The notes: a model not told the origin generated them from the letters alone. Shown: positions 17,538-27,577, counted from the stretch's first letter. The stretch: 64,000 nucleotides of DNA from Vibrio mexicanus (GCF_001012815.1 NZ_JYJP01000144.1:46572-110571), one strand, 5' to 3'. A program made the numbers and translations.

Positions 17538-17903
17538 ATCTGCTAGATCGTCTGTTCGATTATTGTTCGCTAACTTACAGTTTTATGACGATCTCCGCTT
17601 CCTGCCTTTGTATTCGTCAAACTTCATATCACACTCTTCAAAATCTAAATTTTATGCCTTGAAAGTTTAGAACAATGTTCAAAAGTAACGCACATGTATT
17701 TTGCTTAAGGAACTTTCTTACTTATTGAATTATATAAAGTTAGTTTGGTAACTCTGATCGCAATGCGATTTCGCTGAGTACTTTGACTTCATAAAACGCG
17801 ATTAGAGTCTTAATTCTATCTGGAATTTCATATTTGATATCTTTATAATCCACAGCCAATCGATTACGCAACCGTTTACTTTTTACCCTTATAGGATTCG
17901 ATT
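17538..17903. other. Leader region of the purine permease operon
   Basis: It holds an 11-base-pair inverted repeat (17751-17761 with 17798-17808), a TATAAT hexamer at 17844-17849 that could be the -10, and a PurR-like box. No ORF is supported. I see no match to the purine riboswitch core. Confidence 0.5.
17866..17881 (+). promoter_or_regulatory. PurR-like operator
   Basis: ACGCAACCGTTTACTT resembles the PurR consensus ACGCAAACGTTTTCNT, with its characteristic central CG dyad. It lies 17 bases after a TATAAT hexamer and 22 bases before the permease start, a usual place for PurR repression of purine transport genes. Confidence 0.65.
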
Positions 17904-19192
17904 ATGCTCGAAAGGCTATTTAAACTCAGCGAAAACGGCACGAACGTGAAAACTGAGGTTGTTGCAGGATTAACAACATTCCTGACAATGGCATACATTA
18001 TCTTCGTTAACCCAGCGATGCTTGCAGATGCAGGTATGGATCATGGTGCTGTGTTTGTAGCAACCTGTGTGGCAGCGGCTATTGGCTGTTTCATCATGGG
18101 CTTTGTTGCAAATTACCCAATTGCACAGGCACCAGGTATGGGCCTAAACGCATTCTTCACTTATGCGGTTGTGCTTGGAATGGGCTACACATGGCAAGTG
18201 GCACTCGCGGCTGTATTTGTCTCTGGTGTGCTGTTCATTCTTCTCAGTATCTTCAAAATTCGTGAGTGGATCATTAACTCGATCCCGATGTCACTTCGTA
18301 CGGGCATCTCTGCAGGTATCGGTCTGTTCTTAGCGCTAATTGGCCTTAAGAACGCGGGCATCGTAGTTGATAACCCGGCAACACTGGTTTCTCTAGGTGA
18401 CATCACTTCTCTTCCAGCTGTTCTTGCGGCTATCGGCTTCTTTATTACTATCGCTTTGGTTCACCGTGGTGTGAAAGGCGGCGTAATGATCGCAATTCTT
18501 GCGGTAACGGGCCTTGGCTTAGCATTCGGTGACGTTCAGTGGGGCGGCCTAGTTTCTGCGCCACCAAGTCTTGCGCCAACATTCATGCAATTAGATTTCT
18601 CTGCAATTTTCGAAGTTGGCATGATTTCAGTTGTGTTTGCATTCCTATTCGTTGACTTGTTCGACACAGCAGGCACGCTAGTGGCGTTTCACAAAAAGCC
18701 GGTCTTGTTGATAAAGACGGTAAGATTCCACGTCTTAACCGCGCACTTCTTGCTGACTCAACAGCAACTTCAGTGGGTGCGGTTTTAGGTACATCAAACA
18801 CCACTTCTTACATTGAAAGTGTGGCGGGTGTAAGTGAAGGTGGCCGTACAGGTTTAACGGCTGTTGTAGTTGGCATTTTGTTCCTTCTTGCATTATTCTT
18901 CTCGCCATTAGCTGGTATGATTCCCGCTTATGCGACGGCAGGTGCGCTATTTTATGTTGCAATCCTAATGCTGTCTGGCCTAGTAAGCATCGACTGGCGT
19001 GATCTCACTGAAGCCTCTCCAGTGGTGGTGACTTGCTTGTTGATGCCACTGACTTTCTCGATTGCAGAAGGTATCTGTTTAGGCTTTATCGCTTACGCTG
19101 CAATCAAAGCACTAAGTGGTAAAGGTAAAGAAGTATCAGCCAGCGTTTGGGTGATGTCTGCAATCTTTATCATTAAGTACATCGTGGCTTAA
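17904..19192 (+). CDS. NCS2-family (AzgA-like) purine permease (frame broken)
   Basis: Proton-coupled purine uptake protein of the hypoxanthine/guanine/adenine branch (COG2252). The N-terminus GTNVKTEVVAGLTTFLTMAY and APGMGLNAFFTY are hallmarks, DLFDTAGTLVG is the second signature, and NTTSYIESVAGVSEGGRTG is the third. Many transmembrane helices are evident. The frame breaks at 18683, where restoring one G (GTGGCG to GTGGGCG) gives TLVGVSQKAGLVDKDG; repaired length is 429. It lies 35 bases before gpt, so import and salvage are probably co-transcribed under PurR. Confidence 0.9.
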
Positions 19193-19227
19193 GATACTGA
19201 CAAACAATTAATAATTAGGTTTTTAAA

Positions 19228-19692
19228 ATGAGCAACAAATTCGTTATCACTTGGGACAACATGCAGACTTACTGCCGTCAACTTGCTGAAAAGCAAATGC
19301 CTGCTGAGCAGTGGAAAGGTATCCTAGGTGTTAGCCGTGGCGGCCTTGTTCCAGCTGCTATCTTAGCTCGTGAGTTAGGTATTCGTTACGTAGACACTAT
19401 CTGTATCTCTAGCTACGACCACGATCATCAGCGCGATATGACGGTTGTTAAAGCGCCTGAAGGTGACGGTGAAGGTTTCCTTATCGTAGAAGATTTAGTA
19501 GATAGTGGTGACACTGCACGTAAGCTTCGTGAAATGTACCCGAAAGCTAAGCTTATCGCAGTATGTGCTAAGCCCTCTGGCGCTGATCTGCTTGATGATT
19601 ACGTTGTTGATATTGCCCAAGATACTTGGATTGAGCAGCCATGGGATATGACTATCCAGTACGCTGAGCCAATTAATCGCAAAGTAAAATAA
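19228..19692 (+). CDS. gpt: Xanthine-guanine phosphoribosyltransferase
   Basis: Salvage enzyme that converts guanine, xanthine and hypoxanthine with PRPP to nucleotides, associated with the inner face of the membrane. The 154-residue length is typical. The N-terminal signature KFVITWDNMQ, the active-site loop GVSRGGLVPA and the PRPP motif FLIVEDLVDSGDTA are clear. It follows the NCS2 permease and ends in a terminator. Confidence 0.95.
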   Translation: MSNKFVITWDNMQTYCRQLAEKQMPAEQWKGILGVSRGGLVPAAILARELGIRYVDTICISSYDHDHQRDMTVVKAPEGDGEGFLIVEDLVDSGDTARKLREMYPKAKLIAVCAKPSGADLLDDYVVDIAQDTWIEQPWDMTIQYAEPINRKVK

Positions 19693-19716
19693 CTGGCTGA
19701 AACATTAAATATCAAA

Positions 19717-19745
19717 AATGACCCTTCAATGGGTCATTTTTTTTA
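19717..19745 (+). terminator. Terminator after gpt
   Basis: AATGACCC / GGGTCATT with loop TTCAAT, followed by a run of T. Confidence 0.88.
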
Positions 19746-19782
19746 TTACTATTATGACAATTGTATTTTAAGAGATTGCTTT

Positions 19783-21032
19783 ATGTCGGAATCAGAACCT
19801 GTTAGCAAAAACTATCTGAAACCCTGTTTGCCCGTAATAAACTTGCAAAAGAAACCTCGGCTTTAACTCGTTACTTGCCAAGTAGTGAAGCCATGTTGGA
19901 AGAGAAAAACAGCAAAGACAATCATCATTGGTATCGTAATCTGCGCAAACTGCAGTGGGTGTGGCAGGGTGTTGACCCGATTGAACAAGAAGCTGTGCTG
20001 TCTAAAATTGCTTCTTCGACTCATGACCGTTCTCACGATGAGTGGTTGGACACGGTAGCAGGTTATCGCAGTGGTAACTGGGCGTATGAGTGGACCAAGC
20101 TGGGCGCTGCACATCAAAAGCGTGGACAAGAGTTGGACGGTGATGAAGGGGCTGATGAGCTCTTCCAAGCGGCGTTGTGCTTCAGTATTGCAGGCTACCC
20201 GCACATTAAAGGCGATAACTTAGCCATTCAAACTCAAGTGCTTGCCAATGCTGCTTATACAGAAGGCGCTAAGAAAACACGCTATACCATTAAGACGATT
20301 GAAGTCCCGTTTAAGAATAAGAAGGTGCCTGTAAATCTTCATTTACCGGCTACAGATAAGCCTTATCCGGTGGTAATTGTGAGTGCTGGCCTTGATAGTT
20401 TGCAAACGGATATGTGGCGTCTTTTCAGAGATCATCTAGCGCCTAAAAACATTGCCATGCTTACGGTAGATTTGCCTTCGGTTGGTCAAAGTAATCGCTG
20501 GCCGCTGAACCATGAGTTTTCCGATCTTCATCATGCGGTTCTTGAGCATTTACCAACGCTCCCATGGGTAAACCACCGTCGAATTGGTCTGCTTGGTTTC
20601 CGTTTTGGCGGTAACGCGATGGTGCGCTTGTCATTTTTGGCGCCGGACCAAATCAAAGCGTGTGTTGCATTAGGTGCGCCAGTGCATGATGTGTTCTCAT
20701 CGCCGAATAAGCTTAAGAAAATGTCGAAGATGTATCTCGATGTCTTAGCGTCTCGAATGGGCAAAGATGTGGTCGATATCGATAGCATGTCTGGGTTGAT
20801 GAGCGCTTGGTCCCTTAAAGTTCAAGGGGTTCTGGGTTCTCGAAAAACCAAAGTGCCAATCTTAGCAATGAGTTTGGATGGCGATCCGGTTTCACCACAC
20901 AGTGATAACCAGTTAGTCGCACTTTACAGTATGGGTGGGCGTGCGAAGAAAATCGAAAGCAAGACAATTACAAAAGGATATGAGCAATCCCTCGATTTGG
21001 CAATAAAGTGGCTAGAAGATGAACTAATTTGA
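19783..21032 (+). CDS. frsA: FrsA, fermentation-respiration switch protein (frame broken)
   Basis: FrsA is an alpha/beta-hydrolase-fold protein that binds unphosphorylated enzyme IIA-Glc and shifts metabolism toward fermentation. The N-terminus continues upstream of the longest clean frame: ATG 19783 reads MSESEPVSKN, and restoring one C at 19812 joins it to LSETLFARNKLAKETSALT, giving 416 residues (E. coli 414). PVVIVSAGLDSLQTDMWRLF and GLLGFRFGGNAMVRLSF are family hallmarks. The normal nucleophile-elbow serine is absent (GFRFGG), as elsewhere in the family, so ordinary esterase activity is doubtful. crl follows, as in many enterobacteria and vibrios. Confidence 0.92.
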
Positions 21033-21126
21033 TGACAAAACTCGAAATTTGGTAAAGCATGTTAATTAGCGGTTACTAATTGATCGCTAAATAATAACAA
21101 TTTCAATTACTAAATGGAGAGTCTTT

Positions 21127-21516
21127 ATGTCAGAGACGACGAAAAATCCGACTCATTTTCGTTTGCTAGCTGCGCTGAAAGCTGTTGGGCCTTATGTTCG
21201 TGAAGGCCAATGTCGAGAAGGGTTTTATCTGTTTGACTGCTTATCTGCCTGCGTGAATGACAAAAAGTCACCCGAAGAAAGGGAGTTTTGGGGCTGGTGG
21301 CTTGAACTAGAGCAAGAAGGGGAAAGCTTTAGTGCGAAGTATCAAACAGGTTTGTATAACTTGGCGGGTGAGTGGGTGACAAAACCTGTTCCAGCCAAAG
21401 CGATTTCTGAGGTAAATCGCACACAAGATGAGTTCCACAAGAAGTTAACCGATGCCTTGTCAGAGAAGTTCGGACTGACTGTTGAGCTTCATGCAGAATC
21501 TGTCGAGTTCGTCTGA
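21127..21516 (+). CDS. crl: Crl, sigma-S assembly factor
   Basis: Crl binds RpoS and promotes its assembly with core RNA polymerase. The 129-residue product has the family stretches FRLLAALKAVGPYVREGQC, FFDCL-like FYLFDCLSACV and EFWGWWLELE (Trp-rich sigma-binding face). GGAGAG upstream is a good ribosome-binding site. It is followed by a terminator. Confidence 0.93.
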   Translation: MSETTKNPTHFRLLAALKAVGPYVREGQCREGFYLFDCLSACVNDKKSPEEREFWGWWLELEQEGESFSAKYQTGLYNLAGEWVTKPVPAKAISEVNRTQDEFHKKLTDALSEKFGLTVELHAESVEFV

Positions 21517-21544
21517 TTTTCTTTCATTAAACTCTGATATCCAC

Positions 21545-21570
21545 AAAAAGGTGCATTATTGCACCTTTTC
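21545..21570 (+). terminator. Terminator after crl
   Basis: AAAAAGGTGCA / TGCACCTTTT around TTAT. Confidence 0.85.
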
Positions 21571-21637
21571 TACTTGTGAATTGTCCGTTTGATTGCTAAA
21601 ACATCTGGTCTTAACGTTATTCCTTTCAGAAGAGATC

Positions 21638-22777
21638 ATGGCAACTAAGCAACAAAGTGGAAAGTCTTCGCAATCAAAAACCGTGGTTGTGAAACTTGGG
21701 ACAAGTGTACTCACAGGCGGTACATTGGCGCTCGATCGTGCTCATATGGTGGAGCTTGTTCGTCAATGTGCAGAACTTAAAAAACAGGGCCATTCTGTCG
21801 TAATGGTTTCATCAGGTGCAATTGCAGCTGGCCGAGAGCACTTAGGTTACCCCACACTTCCCAATGCTATGTCTAGTAAGCAGCTGTTGGCTGCGGTTGG
21901 TCAAAGCCAACTGATCCAAGTTTGGGAGTCGCTGTTTGCAATCTATGGCCTGAAAATTGGCCAAATGTTGCTAACTCGCGCTGATCTGGAAGATCGTGAG
22001 CGTTTTCTCAATGCGCGCGATACCATCAATGCGTTAGTCGAGAACGATATCATTCCAGTGGTTAATGAAAACGATGCAGTAGCCACTAGTGAAATCAAAG
22101 TCGGTGACAATGACAACTTATCGGCATTAGTCGGTATTTTGTGTAGCGCAGACAAATTACTGCTTCTTACCGACCAAAAGGGTCTGTTTACCGCAGACCC
22201 GCGCAAAGACCCTAATGCTGAATTGATTAAAGAAGTGCGCACTATCGATGATACGCTGCGTAAAATTGCAGGCGGCAGCGGTACAACTTTAGGTACAGGC
22301 GGCATGGCGACCAAGCTGCAAGCCGCAGACATCGCACGCAGAGCCGGCATTGAAGTGATTATCGCAGCGGGCAGTGCTGAAAACGTGATTTTTGATTCTT
22401 TGAGCGACGAGCCTCAAGGTACACGCTTCTTACCATTAGAAGAAGCACTCGAGAACCGTAAACGCTGGATTCTAGCTGGCCCAGCAGCAGCTGGCGATAT
22501 CATCATTGATGATGGTGCGGTGAATGCCGTAATTGGTAAAGGCAGCAGCTTGCTGGCCAAAGGCGTGACATCTGTGCGAGGTGAGTTTGCCCGCGGTGAA
22601 GTCGCACGTATTACCACGCAATCAGGTCAATTGGTTGCGCGAGGTATCAGCAGTTACTCGAGCCAAGATCTTGCCAATATTGCCGGCAAGCACAGTAAAG
22701 ACATTCTTTCCATCCTAGGTTACGACTATGGATCGGAAGTGATTCACCGCGACGATCTCGTTGTGATTCAAGAATAG
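21638..22777 (+). CDS. proB: Glutamate 5-kinase
   Basis: First step of proline synthesis: phosphorylates glutamate using ATP; feedback-inhibited by proline. The kinase domain carries VVVKLGTSVLTGG, VSSGAIAAGREHLG, QLLAAVGQSQL and NENDAVAT; the C-terminal PUA domain (about residues 285-375) includes DDGAVNAVIGKGSSLLAKGV. ATG 21638 with AGAAGAGA upstream is preferred over the longer reading at 21593. Predicted length 379. proA follows after 18 bases, forming the usual proBA operon. Confidence 0.95.
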   Translation: MATKQQSGKSSQSKTVVVKLGTSVLTGGTLALDRAHMVELVRQCAELKKQGHSVVMVSSGAIAAGREHLGYPTLPNAMSSKQLLAAVGQSQLIQVWESLFAIYGLKIGQMLLTRADLEDRERFLNARDTINALVENDIIPVVNENDAVATSEIKVGDNDNLSALVGILCSADKLLLLTDQKGLFTADPRKDPNAELIKEVRTIDDTLRKIAGGSGTTLGTGGMATKLQAADIARRAGIEVIIAAGSAENVIFDSLSDEPQGTRFLPLEEALENRKRWILAGPAAAGDIIIDDGAVNAVIGKGSSLLAKGVTSVRGEFARGEVARITTQSGQLVARGISSYSSQDLANIAGKHSKDILSILGYDYGSEVIHRDDLVVIQE

Positions 22778-22795
22778 AGATTAGAGGGAACAATT

Positions 22796-24046
22796 GTGGA
22801 TTTAACCATCATGGGTCAAGCTGCGAAAGAAGCAGCATTTCATTTGGCCACTGCGTCTACAGCGCAGAAAAACCGAGCACTTACGATTATCGCAGACGAG
22901 CTAGAAGCAAACGCAGACGCGATTCTAGCGGCTAATGAAAAAGACATTCAATTGGGTCGTGACGCAGGTCTAACTGATGCGCTACTTGACCGCTTACTGC
23001 TAAACCCTGAGCGTCTTCACGGTATCGCAAATGACGTTCGTAACGTCATCAGCTTAAACGATCCTGTGGGCAGCGAAATTGACAGCAAAGTGCTAGAAAA
23101 TGGTATGTCATTGTCTCGCCGCCGAGTACCACTGGGCGTCGTTGGTGTGATTTACGAAGCGCGTCCGAATGTAACTATTGATATTGCGGCACTGTGTTTG
23201 AAAACAGGCAACGCGAGTATTCTGCGTGGCGGTAAAGAAACGTTCTTCTCCAACATGGAGCTGGTTAAAGTCATTCAAAAAGCACTCGAAAAAGCTGAGT
23301 TGCCTGCAGCATCTGTGCAGTACATCGAGAAGCCAGATCGTGAGCTTGTGTCTCAACTGCTTAAGCTTGATGACTACGTTGATATGATCATTCCACGTGG
23401 TGGCGCTGGCCTGCACAAAATGTGTAAAGAGAACAGCACAATCCCAGTGATCATTGGTGGCTTTGGTATCAGTCATATTTTTGTTGATGAAAGTGCAGAT
23501 TTAGATAAGTCGCTGGTAGTGGTTGAAAACTCTAAAGTTCAACGCCCATCTGCATGTAACGCATTAGACACTCTACTGGTTCATGAAAAAGTAGCGTCAG
23601 AGTTCTTGCCTAAACTGGCTGAGAAGCTAAAAGGTCAGGTCGAGTTAGTCGCTGAGCCAAAAGCGAAAGCACTTCTAGCCAACGCCGATAAGCTGCGTGA
23701 TGTGGCAGAAGGGGACTTTGATACTGAATGGTTGAGCTACACCCTTGGCGTTAAAGTGGTGGCTGATGTAGCGGAAGCGATTGACCATATGCGTGTACAC
23801 AATGCGAGCCATTCAGATGCGATCATGACGAACAGCCTTGAAAGCTCTGAGCGCTTCATTAACTCTGTAGGTTCTGCGGCTGTTTATGTAAACGCGTCTA
23901 CTCGCTTTACTGATGGCGCTCAATTTGGTTTGGGTGCGGAAGTGGCGGTATCGACTCAGAAATTGCATGCACGTGGTCCAATGGGCTTAGAAGAGCTAAC
24001 GAGCTACAAATGGGTAGGTAAAGCAAACTACCTAGCACGTAGTTAA
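22796..24046 (+). CDS. proA: Gamma-glutamyl phosphate reductase
   Basis: Second step of proline synthesis: NADPH-dependent reduction of glutamyl phosphate to glutamate semialdehyde. The aldehyde-dehydrogenase-type protein has 416 residues. GVIYEARPNVTIDIAALC, ILRGGKE, VQRPSACNALDTLL (catalytic cysteine) and NASTRFTDGAQFGLGAEV are visible. It starts with GTG, preceded by GAGGG; the in-frame ATG at 22811 is a less likely alternative. Confidence 0.95.
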   Translation: MDLTIMGQAAKEAAFHLATASTAQKNRALTIIADELEANADAILAANEKDIQLGRDAGLTDALLDRLLLNPERLHGIANDVRNVISLNDPVGSEIDSKVLENGMSLSRRRVPLGVVGVIYEARPNVTIDIAALCLKTGNASILRGGKETFFSNMELVKVIQKALEKAELPAASVQYIEKPDRELVSQLLKLDDYVDMIIPRGGAGLHKMCKENSTIPVIIGGFGISHIFVDESADLDKSLVVVENSKVQRPSACNALDTLLVHEKVASEFLPKLAEKLKGQVELVAEPKAKALLANADKLRDVAEGDFDTEWLSYTLGVKVVADVAEAIDHMRVHNASHSDAIMTNSLESSERFINSVGSAAVYVNASTRFTDGAQFGLGAEVAVSTQKLHARGPMGLEELTSYKWVGKANYLARS

Positions 24047-24071
24047 CAAAATCTCGTATTTGCTTACGAAT

Positions 24072-24094
24072 TAGGGGCCGTTTGGCCCCTTTTG
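24072..24094 (+). terminator. Terminator after proA
   Basis: AGGGGCC / GGCCCCT with loop GTTT, followed by TTTGCTTTT. Confidence 0.82.
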
Positions 24095-24147
24095 CTTTTA
24101 ATCCGCGGGCGAATTCCGCTACACTAGCTTCAAATACTGGAGGTAGT

Positions 24148-24597
24148 ATGCATTGTCCCTTTTGTTCCGAAAATGACACCAAAGTCATTGATTCTCGATT
24201 AGTTGCGGATGGCCACCAAGTGCGCCGTCGCCGTCAATGTTTGGCTTGTAGCGAGCGTTTTACAACGTTTGAAACCGCTGAACTGGTTATGCCGAAAGTC
24301 GTTAAATCAAATGGTAATCGCGAACCTTTTAATGAAGATAAAATGGTGGGCGGCTTCCAAAGAGCGTTAGAAAAACGTCCGGTGAGCGCAGACTCCGTCG
24401 AATTGGCAATCAGCATGATTAAATCTCAGCTTCGAGCAACGGGTGAGCGAGAAGTCCCAAGCGAAATGATTGGTAACTTGGTGATGGATCAGCTCAAAGA
24501 GCTCGATAAAGTTGCCTACATTCGTTTTGCCTCCGTTTATCGCAGCTTTGAAGACATTCGAGACTTTGGTGAAGAGATCGCCAAACTAGAAGATTAA
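24148..24597 (+). CDS. nrdR: Transcriptional repressor NrdR
   Basis: Zinc-ribbon and ATP-cone repressor of ribonucleotide reductase genes. 149 residues. Zinc cysteines are Cys3, Cys6 (MHCPFC) and Cys31, Cys34 (CLAC); the ATP cone covers about 46-136. GGAGG lies at ideal spacing before ATG 24148. It heads the nrdR-ribD-ribE-ribBX-ribH-nusB order commonly seen in gammaproteobacteria. Confidence 0.96.
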   Translation: MHCPFCSENDTKVIDSRLVADGHQVRRRRQCLACSERFTTFETAELVMPKVVKSNGNREPFNEDKMVGGFQRALEKRPVSADSVELAISMIKSQLRATGEREVPSEMIGNLVMDQLKELDKVAYIRFASVYRSFEDIRDFGEEIAKLED

Positions 24598-24608
24598 CTC
24601 AGTATTAT

Positions 24609-25759
24609 ATGTCTCAATTTACACCTCTAGATCATCAAATGATGCTGCGCGCGGTAAAGCTAGCCGAGCGTGGCCAATTTACTACAGCACCGAACCCTAA
24701 TGTTGGGTGTGTTATTGTCCGTGACGGCGAAATTGTCGGTGAAGGTTTCCATGCGCGAGCTGGCGAGCTCATGCCGAAGTCCATGCACTTCGAATGGCGA
24801 AGGATCTTGCCGAGGGCGCGACGGTTTACGTGACTCTCGAGCCATGTTCGCATTTTGGCCGTACGCCACCTTGTTCACTTGCGCTAATTGAAGCAAAAGT
24901 TGCGAAAGTAATTTGTGCAATGGAAGACCCGAACCCGAAAGTGTCTGGGCGCGGTATTCGTATGCTTCGCGAAGCCGGAATCGATGTTCAGGTCGGCCTG
25001 TTGGAACAAGACGCACATCAACTCAATACTGCGTTCATCAAGCGAATGAAAGGCACCATGCCGTTTGTCCAACTAAAGATGGGGGCAAGCCTTGATGGGC
25101 AAACCGCTCTGGCTAATGGGCAAAGCCAGTGGATTACCTCGCCACAAGCTCGACGTGATGTTCAAGTTTATCGTGCAAAGTCATGTGCCGTACTCTCAAC
25201 CAGCCAAACGGTTATCGAAGACAATGCATCGCTCAATGTTCGTTGGGAAGAACTCCCAGAATCAGTTCAGTCCCAATACAGTAAGGACTTATTGAGGCAG
25301 CCAACTCGCGTGATACTCGATAGTAAGGCGAACTTGCCAGAAGATGCTAAATTACTGTCGACTGACGGGCCGGTCTTACTAATAAACGGCAATGTGAGCT
25401 CGAAGATTACAGAGCTGCAAGAGTCTACACAGCAGATAACTCGCGCCGTTGGCCCTGTTGATGGGCAAGGTCAGTTTAAGCTCCGAGAGACATTTGAAAG
25501 CTTAGTGCGTGACCATCACATCAACCAGTTGTGGGTTGAAGCGGGGGCCACACTGGCAAGCTCTCTGCTGAAAGAGCAGCTAGTAGATGAAATCGTACTC
25601 TATTTAGCGCCTAAACTTATGGGGAGCGATGGCCGCGGGCTATTCGGCGCTCTCGGTTTAGAGTCTATGGCTGATATCATTGAGCTTGATATTACAGATA
25701 TTCGAAAAGTTGGCGCAGATATTCGTATTGTGGCGGCTGTGATTTACCAAGAAGATTAA
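24609..25759 (+). CDS. ribD: RibD, riboflavin deaminase/reductase (frame broken)
   Basis: Bifunctional enzyme: N-terminal zinc deaminase (about 1-150) and C-terminal NADPH reductase of the pyrimidine intermediate. The deaminase site HAEVHAL and EPCSHFGRTPPCS, and the reductase core QLKMGASLDGQTALANGQSQ, are present. The frame breaks at 24768; one C restored (GGCGAGCTC to GGCGAGCCTC) yields GEPHAEVHALRMA. Repaired length is 383. Eleven bases separate it from nrdR and two from ribE. Confidence 0.93.
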
Positions 25760-25761
25760 TT

Positions 25762-26418
25762 ATGTTTACAGGAATTGTAGAGGCAGTGGGTACCCTTGCT
25801 GCTATCACACCAAAAGGCGAAGACATCAGCGTAACCGTGAATGTTGGTAAGCTTGATATGTCGGACGTGAAGCTCGGTGACAGTATTGCAACCAACGGCG
25901 TTTGTCTAACTGTCGTTGCTTTTGATGAGCAGAGCTACAGCGCAGACTTATCGTTAGAAACCCTAAATAAAACAGGCTTCGCTGATTATCAGGTCGGTGG
26001 CAAGGTGAATCTAGAGAAAGCGATGCTGCCAACCACTCGTTTTGGTGGACATATCGTATCAGGTCACGTTGATGGCGTTGGCGAGATTGTTGAACGCAAT
26101 CCTGTTGGCCGCGCAATTGAGCTTTGGGTAGCTATGCCAGCTGAGCTTAGCAAATATGTGGCTGAGAAAGGTTCGATTACCGTTGATGGCATCAGTTTAA
26201 CGATTAATGATCTGCGTAAGAATGCGTTTAAACTCACCATCGTGCCGCATACGTCTGAAGAGACAACTATCGATGAGTTCCAAGTAGGCCGAAAGGTCAA
26301 TTTAGAAGTCGATGTTCTCGCGCGTTACATGGAGCGCTTACTGCTTTCTAAACAAGAACAACAAGAACCAGAGTCGCGTTTGACGATGGAATTTTTACAA
26401 CAAAATGGTTTCGCTTAA
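25762..26418 (+). CDS. ribE: Riboflavin synthase, alpha subunit
   Basis: Final step: dismutation of two 6,7-dimethyl-8-ribityllumazine to riboflavin. The 218-residue product shows the expected internal duplication: MFTGIVEAVG and NGVCLTV in the first lumazine-binding barrel (1-97), and GGHIVSGHVDGVG plus DGISLTIND in the second (98-195). The gene follows ribD by two bases. The symbol ribC is used in E. coli. Confidence 0.95.
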   Translation: MFTGIVEAVGTLAAITPKGEDISVTVNVGKLDMSDVKLGDSIATNGVCLTVVAFDEQSYSADLSLETLNKTGFADYQVGGKVNLEKAMLPTTRFGGHIVSGHVDGVGEIVERNPVGRAIELWVAMPAELSKYVAEKGSITVDGISLTINDLRKNAFKLTIVPHTSEETTIDEFQVGRKVNLEVDVLARYMERLLLSKQEQQEPESRLTMEFLQQNGFA

Positions 26419-26457
26419 AGCCAGCTGCAACCAATACCGTGAGTCTAGGAATACATC

Positions 26458-27570
26458 ATGTCAATTAGTACCCCACAAGAGATCATCGAAGATATTCGTT
26501 TAGGTAAAATGGTTATCCTGATGGATGACGAAGATCGTGAAAACGAAGGCGATCTAATCATGGCGGCAGAAATGATTACGCCGGAAGCGATCAACTTTAT
26601 GGCGACATTTGGCCGTGGTTTGATCTGCCTAACAATGACAAAAGAACGTTGTGAGCGCCTAGGCTTGCCGCCGATGGTTCAAGATAACAATGCGCAATAC
26701 ACCACGAACTTCACTGTTTCAATTGAAGCTGCTGAAGGTGTCACTACGGGTATCTCTGCTGCAGACCGCGCGCTAACCGTTCAGGCGGCAGTCGCAAAAG
26801 AAGCGAAAGCGGCTGATCTTGTGCAGCCGGGCCATATTTTCCCACTTGCAGCGCAAGAAGGTGGTGTATTGACTCGTGCGGGGCACACTGAAGCGGGTTG
26901 TGATTTGGCTCGTCTAGCAGGATTAGAACCGGCATCAGTTATCGTTGAGATTCTGAACGATGACGGCACGATGGCGCGTCGCCCAGATTTGGAAATCTTC
27001 GCGGAGAAACACGGTATCAAGTTAGGCACGATTGCAGATTTGATTGAGTACCGCAACAACACTGAGACAACCATTGAGCGTGTCGCACAATGCCACCTGC
27101 CAACAGAATTCGGTGACTTTGAGCTAGTGACCTACCGCGACACTATCGATAATCAAATTCACTATGCGCTGCAAAAAGGCGACCTCAAAGGTGATGAAGT
27201 ACCACTAGTTCGTGTTCACCTGCAAGACACTTTCACCGATTTGCTTCACAGCGATCGTAATGCTGAGCGTAGCTGGACCCTTGACGGCGCTATGCAAAAG
27301 ATTGGTAAAGAAGGTGGCGTACTTATCATCCTTGGCAATGAGGAGTCGACAGATCTTCTTATCCATCGAGTGAAGATGTTCGAGCAGCAAGATAAAGGTG
27401 AAGCGCCGACACTTGCTAAGAAGCAGGGGACATCTCGCCGTGTTGGTGTTGGTTCGCAAATCCTAGCAGACCTTGGTGTGCATGATATGCGTCTACTGTC
27501 GTCGAGCAATAAGAAATACCATGCCTTAGGTGGTTTTGGTTTGAACGTTGTTGAGTACGTTTGTAAATAA
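26458..27570 (+). CDS. ribB: DHBP synthase fused to a degenerate GTP cyclohydrolase II domain (RibBX type)
   Basis: The N-terminal domain (about 1-205) is 3,4-dihydroxy-2-butanone-4-phosphate synthase, with DDEDRENEGDLIMAAE and RAGHTEAGCDLARLAG intact. The C-terminal domain (about 206-370) has the GTP cyclohydrolase II fold but lacks the three zinc cysteines and the RQEGRGIG segment of active RibA: the corresponding region reads LLHSDRNAERSWTLDGAM. It matches the RibBX hybrids described in Proteobacteria as having only RibB activity. GTP cyclohydrolase II must then come from elsewhere. No FMN riboswitch precedes it here. Commonly annotated ribBA. Confidence 0.88.
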   Translation: MSISTPQEIIEDIRLGKMVILMDDEDRENEGDLIMAAEMITPEAINFMATFGRGLICLTMTKERCERLGLPPMVQDNNAQYTTNFTVSIEAAEGVTTGISAADRALTVQAAVAKEAKAADLVQPGHIFPLAAQEGGVLTRAGHTEAGCDLARLAGLEPASVIVEILNDDGTMARRPDLEIFAEKHGIKLGTIADLIEYRNNTETTIERVAQCHLPTEFGDFELVTYRDTIDNQIHYALQKGDLKGDEVPLVRVHLQDTFTDLLHSDRNAERSWTLDGAMQKIGKEGGVLIILGNEESTDLLIHRVKMFEQQDKGEAPTLAKKQGTSRRVGVGSQILADLGVHDMRLLSSSNKKYHALGGFGLNVVEYVCK

Positions 27571-27577
27571 TAATTTG

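Noticed and set aside
17538..17903. Purine riboswitch before the NCS2 permease
   Set aside because: No three-way-junction core or conserved loop sequences; the PurR-like box gives a simpler explanation.
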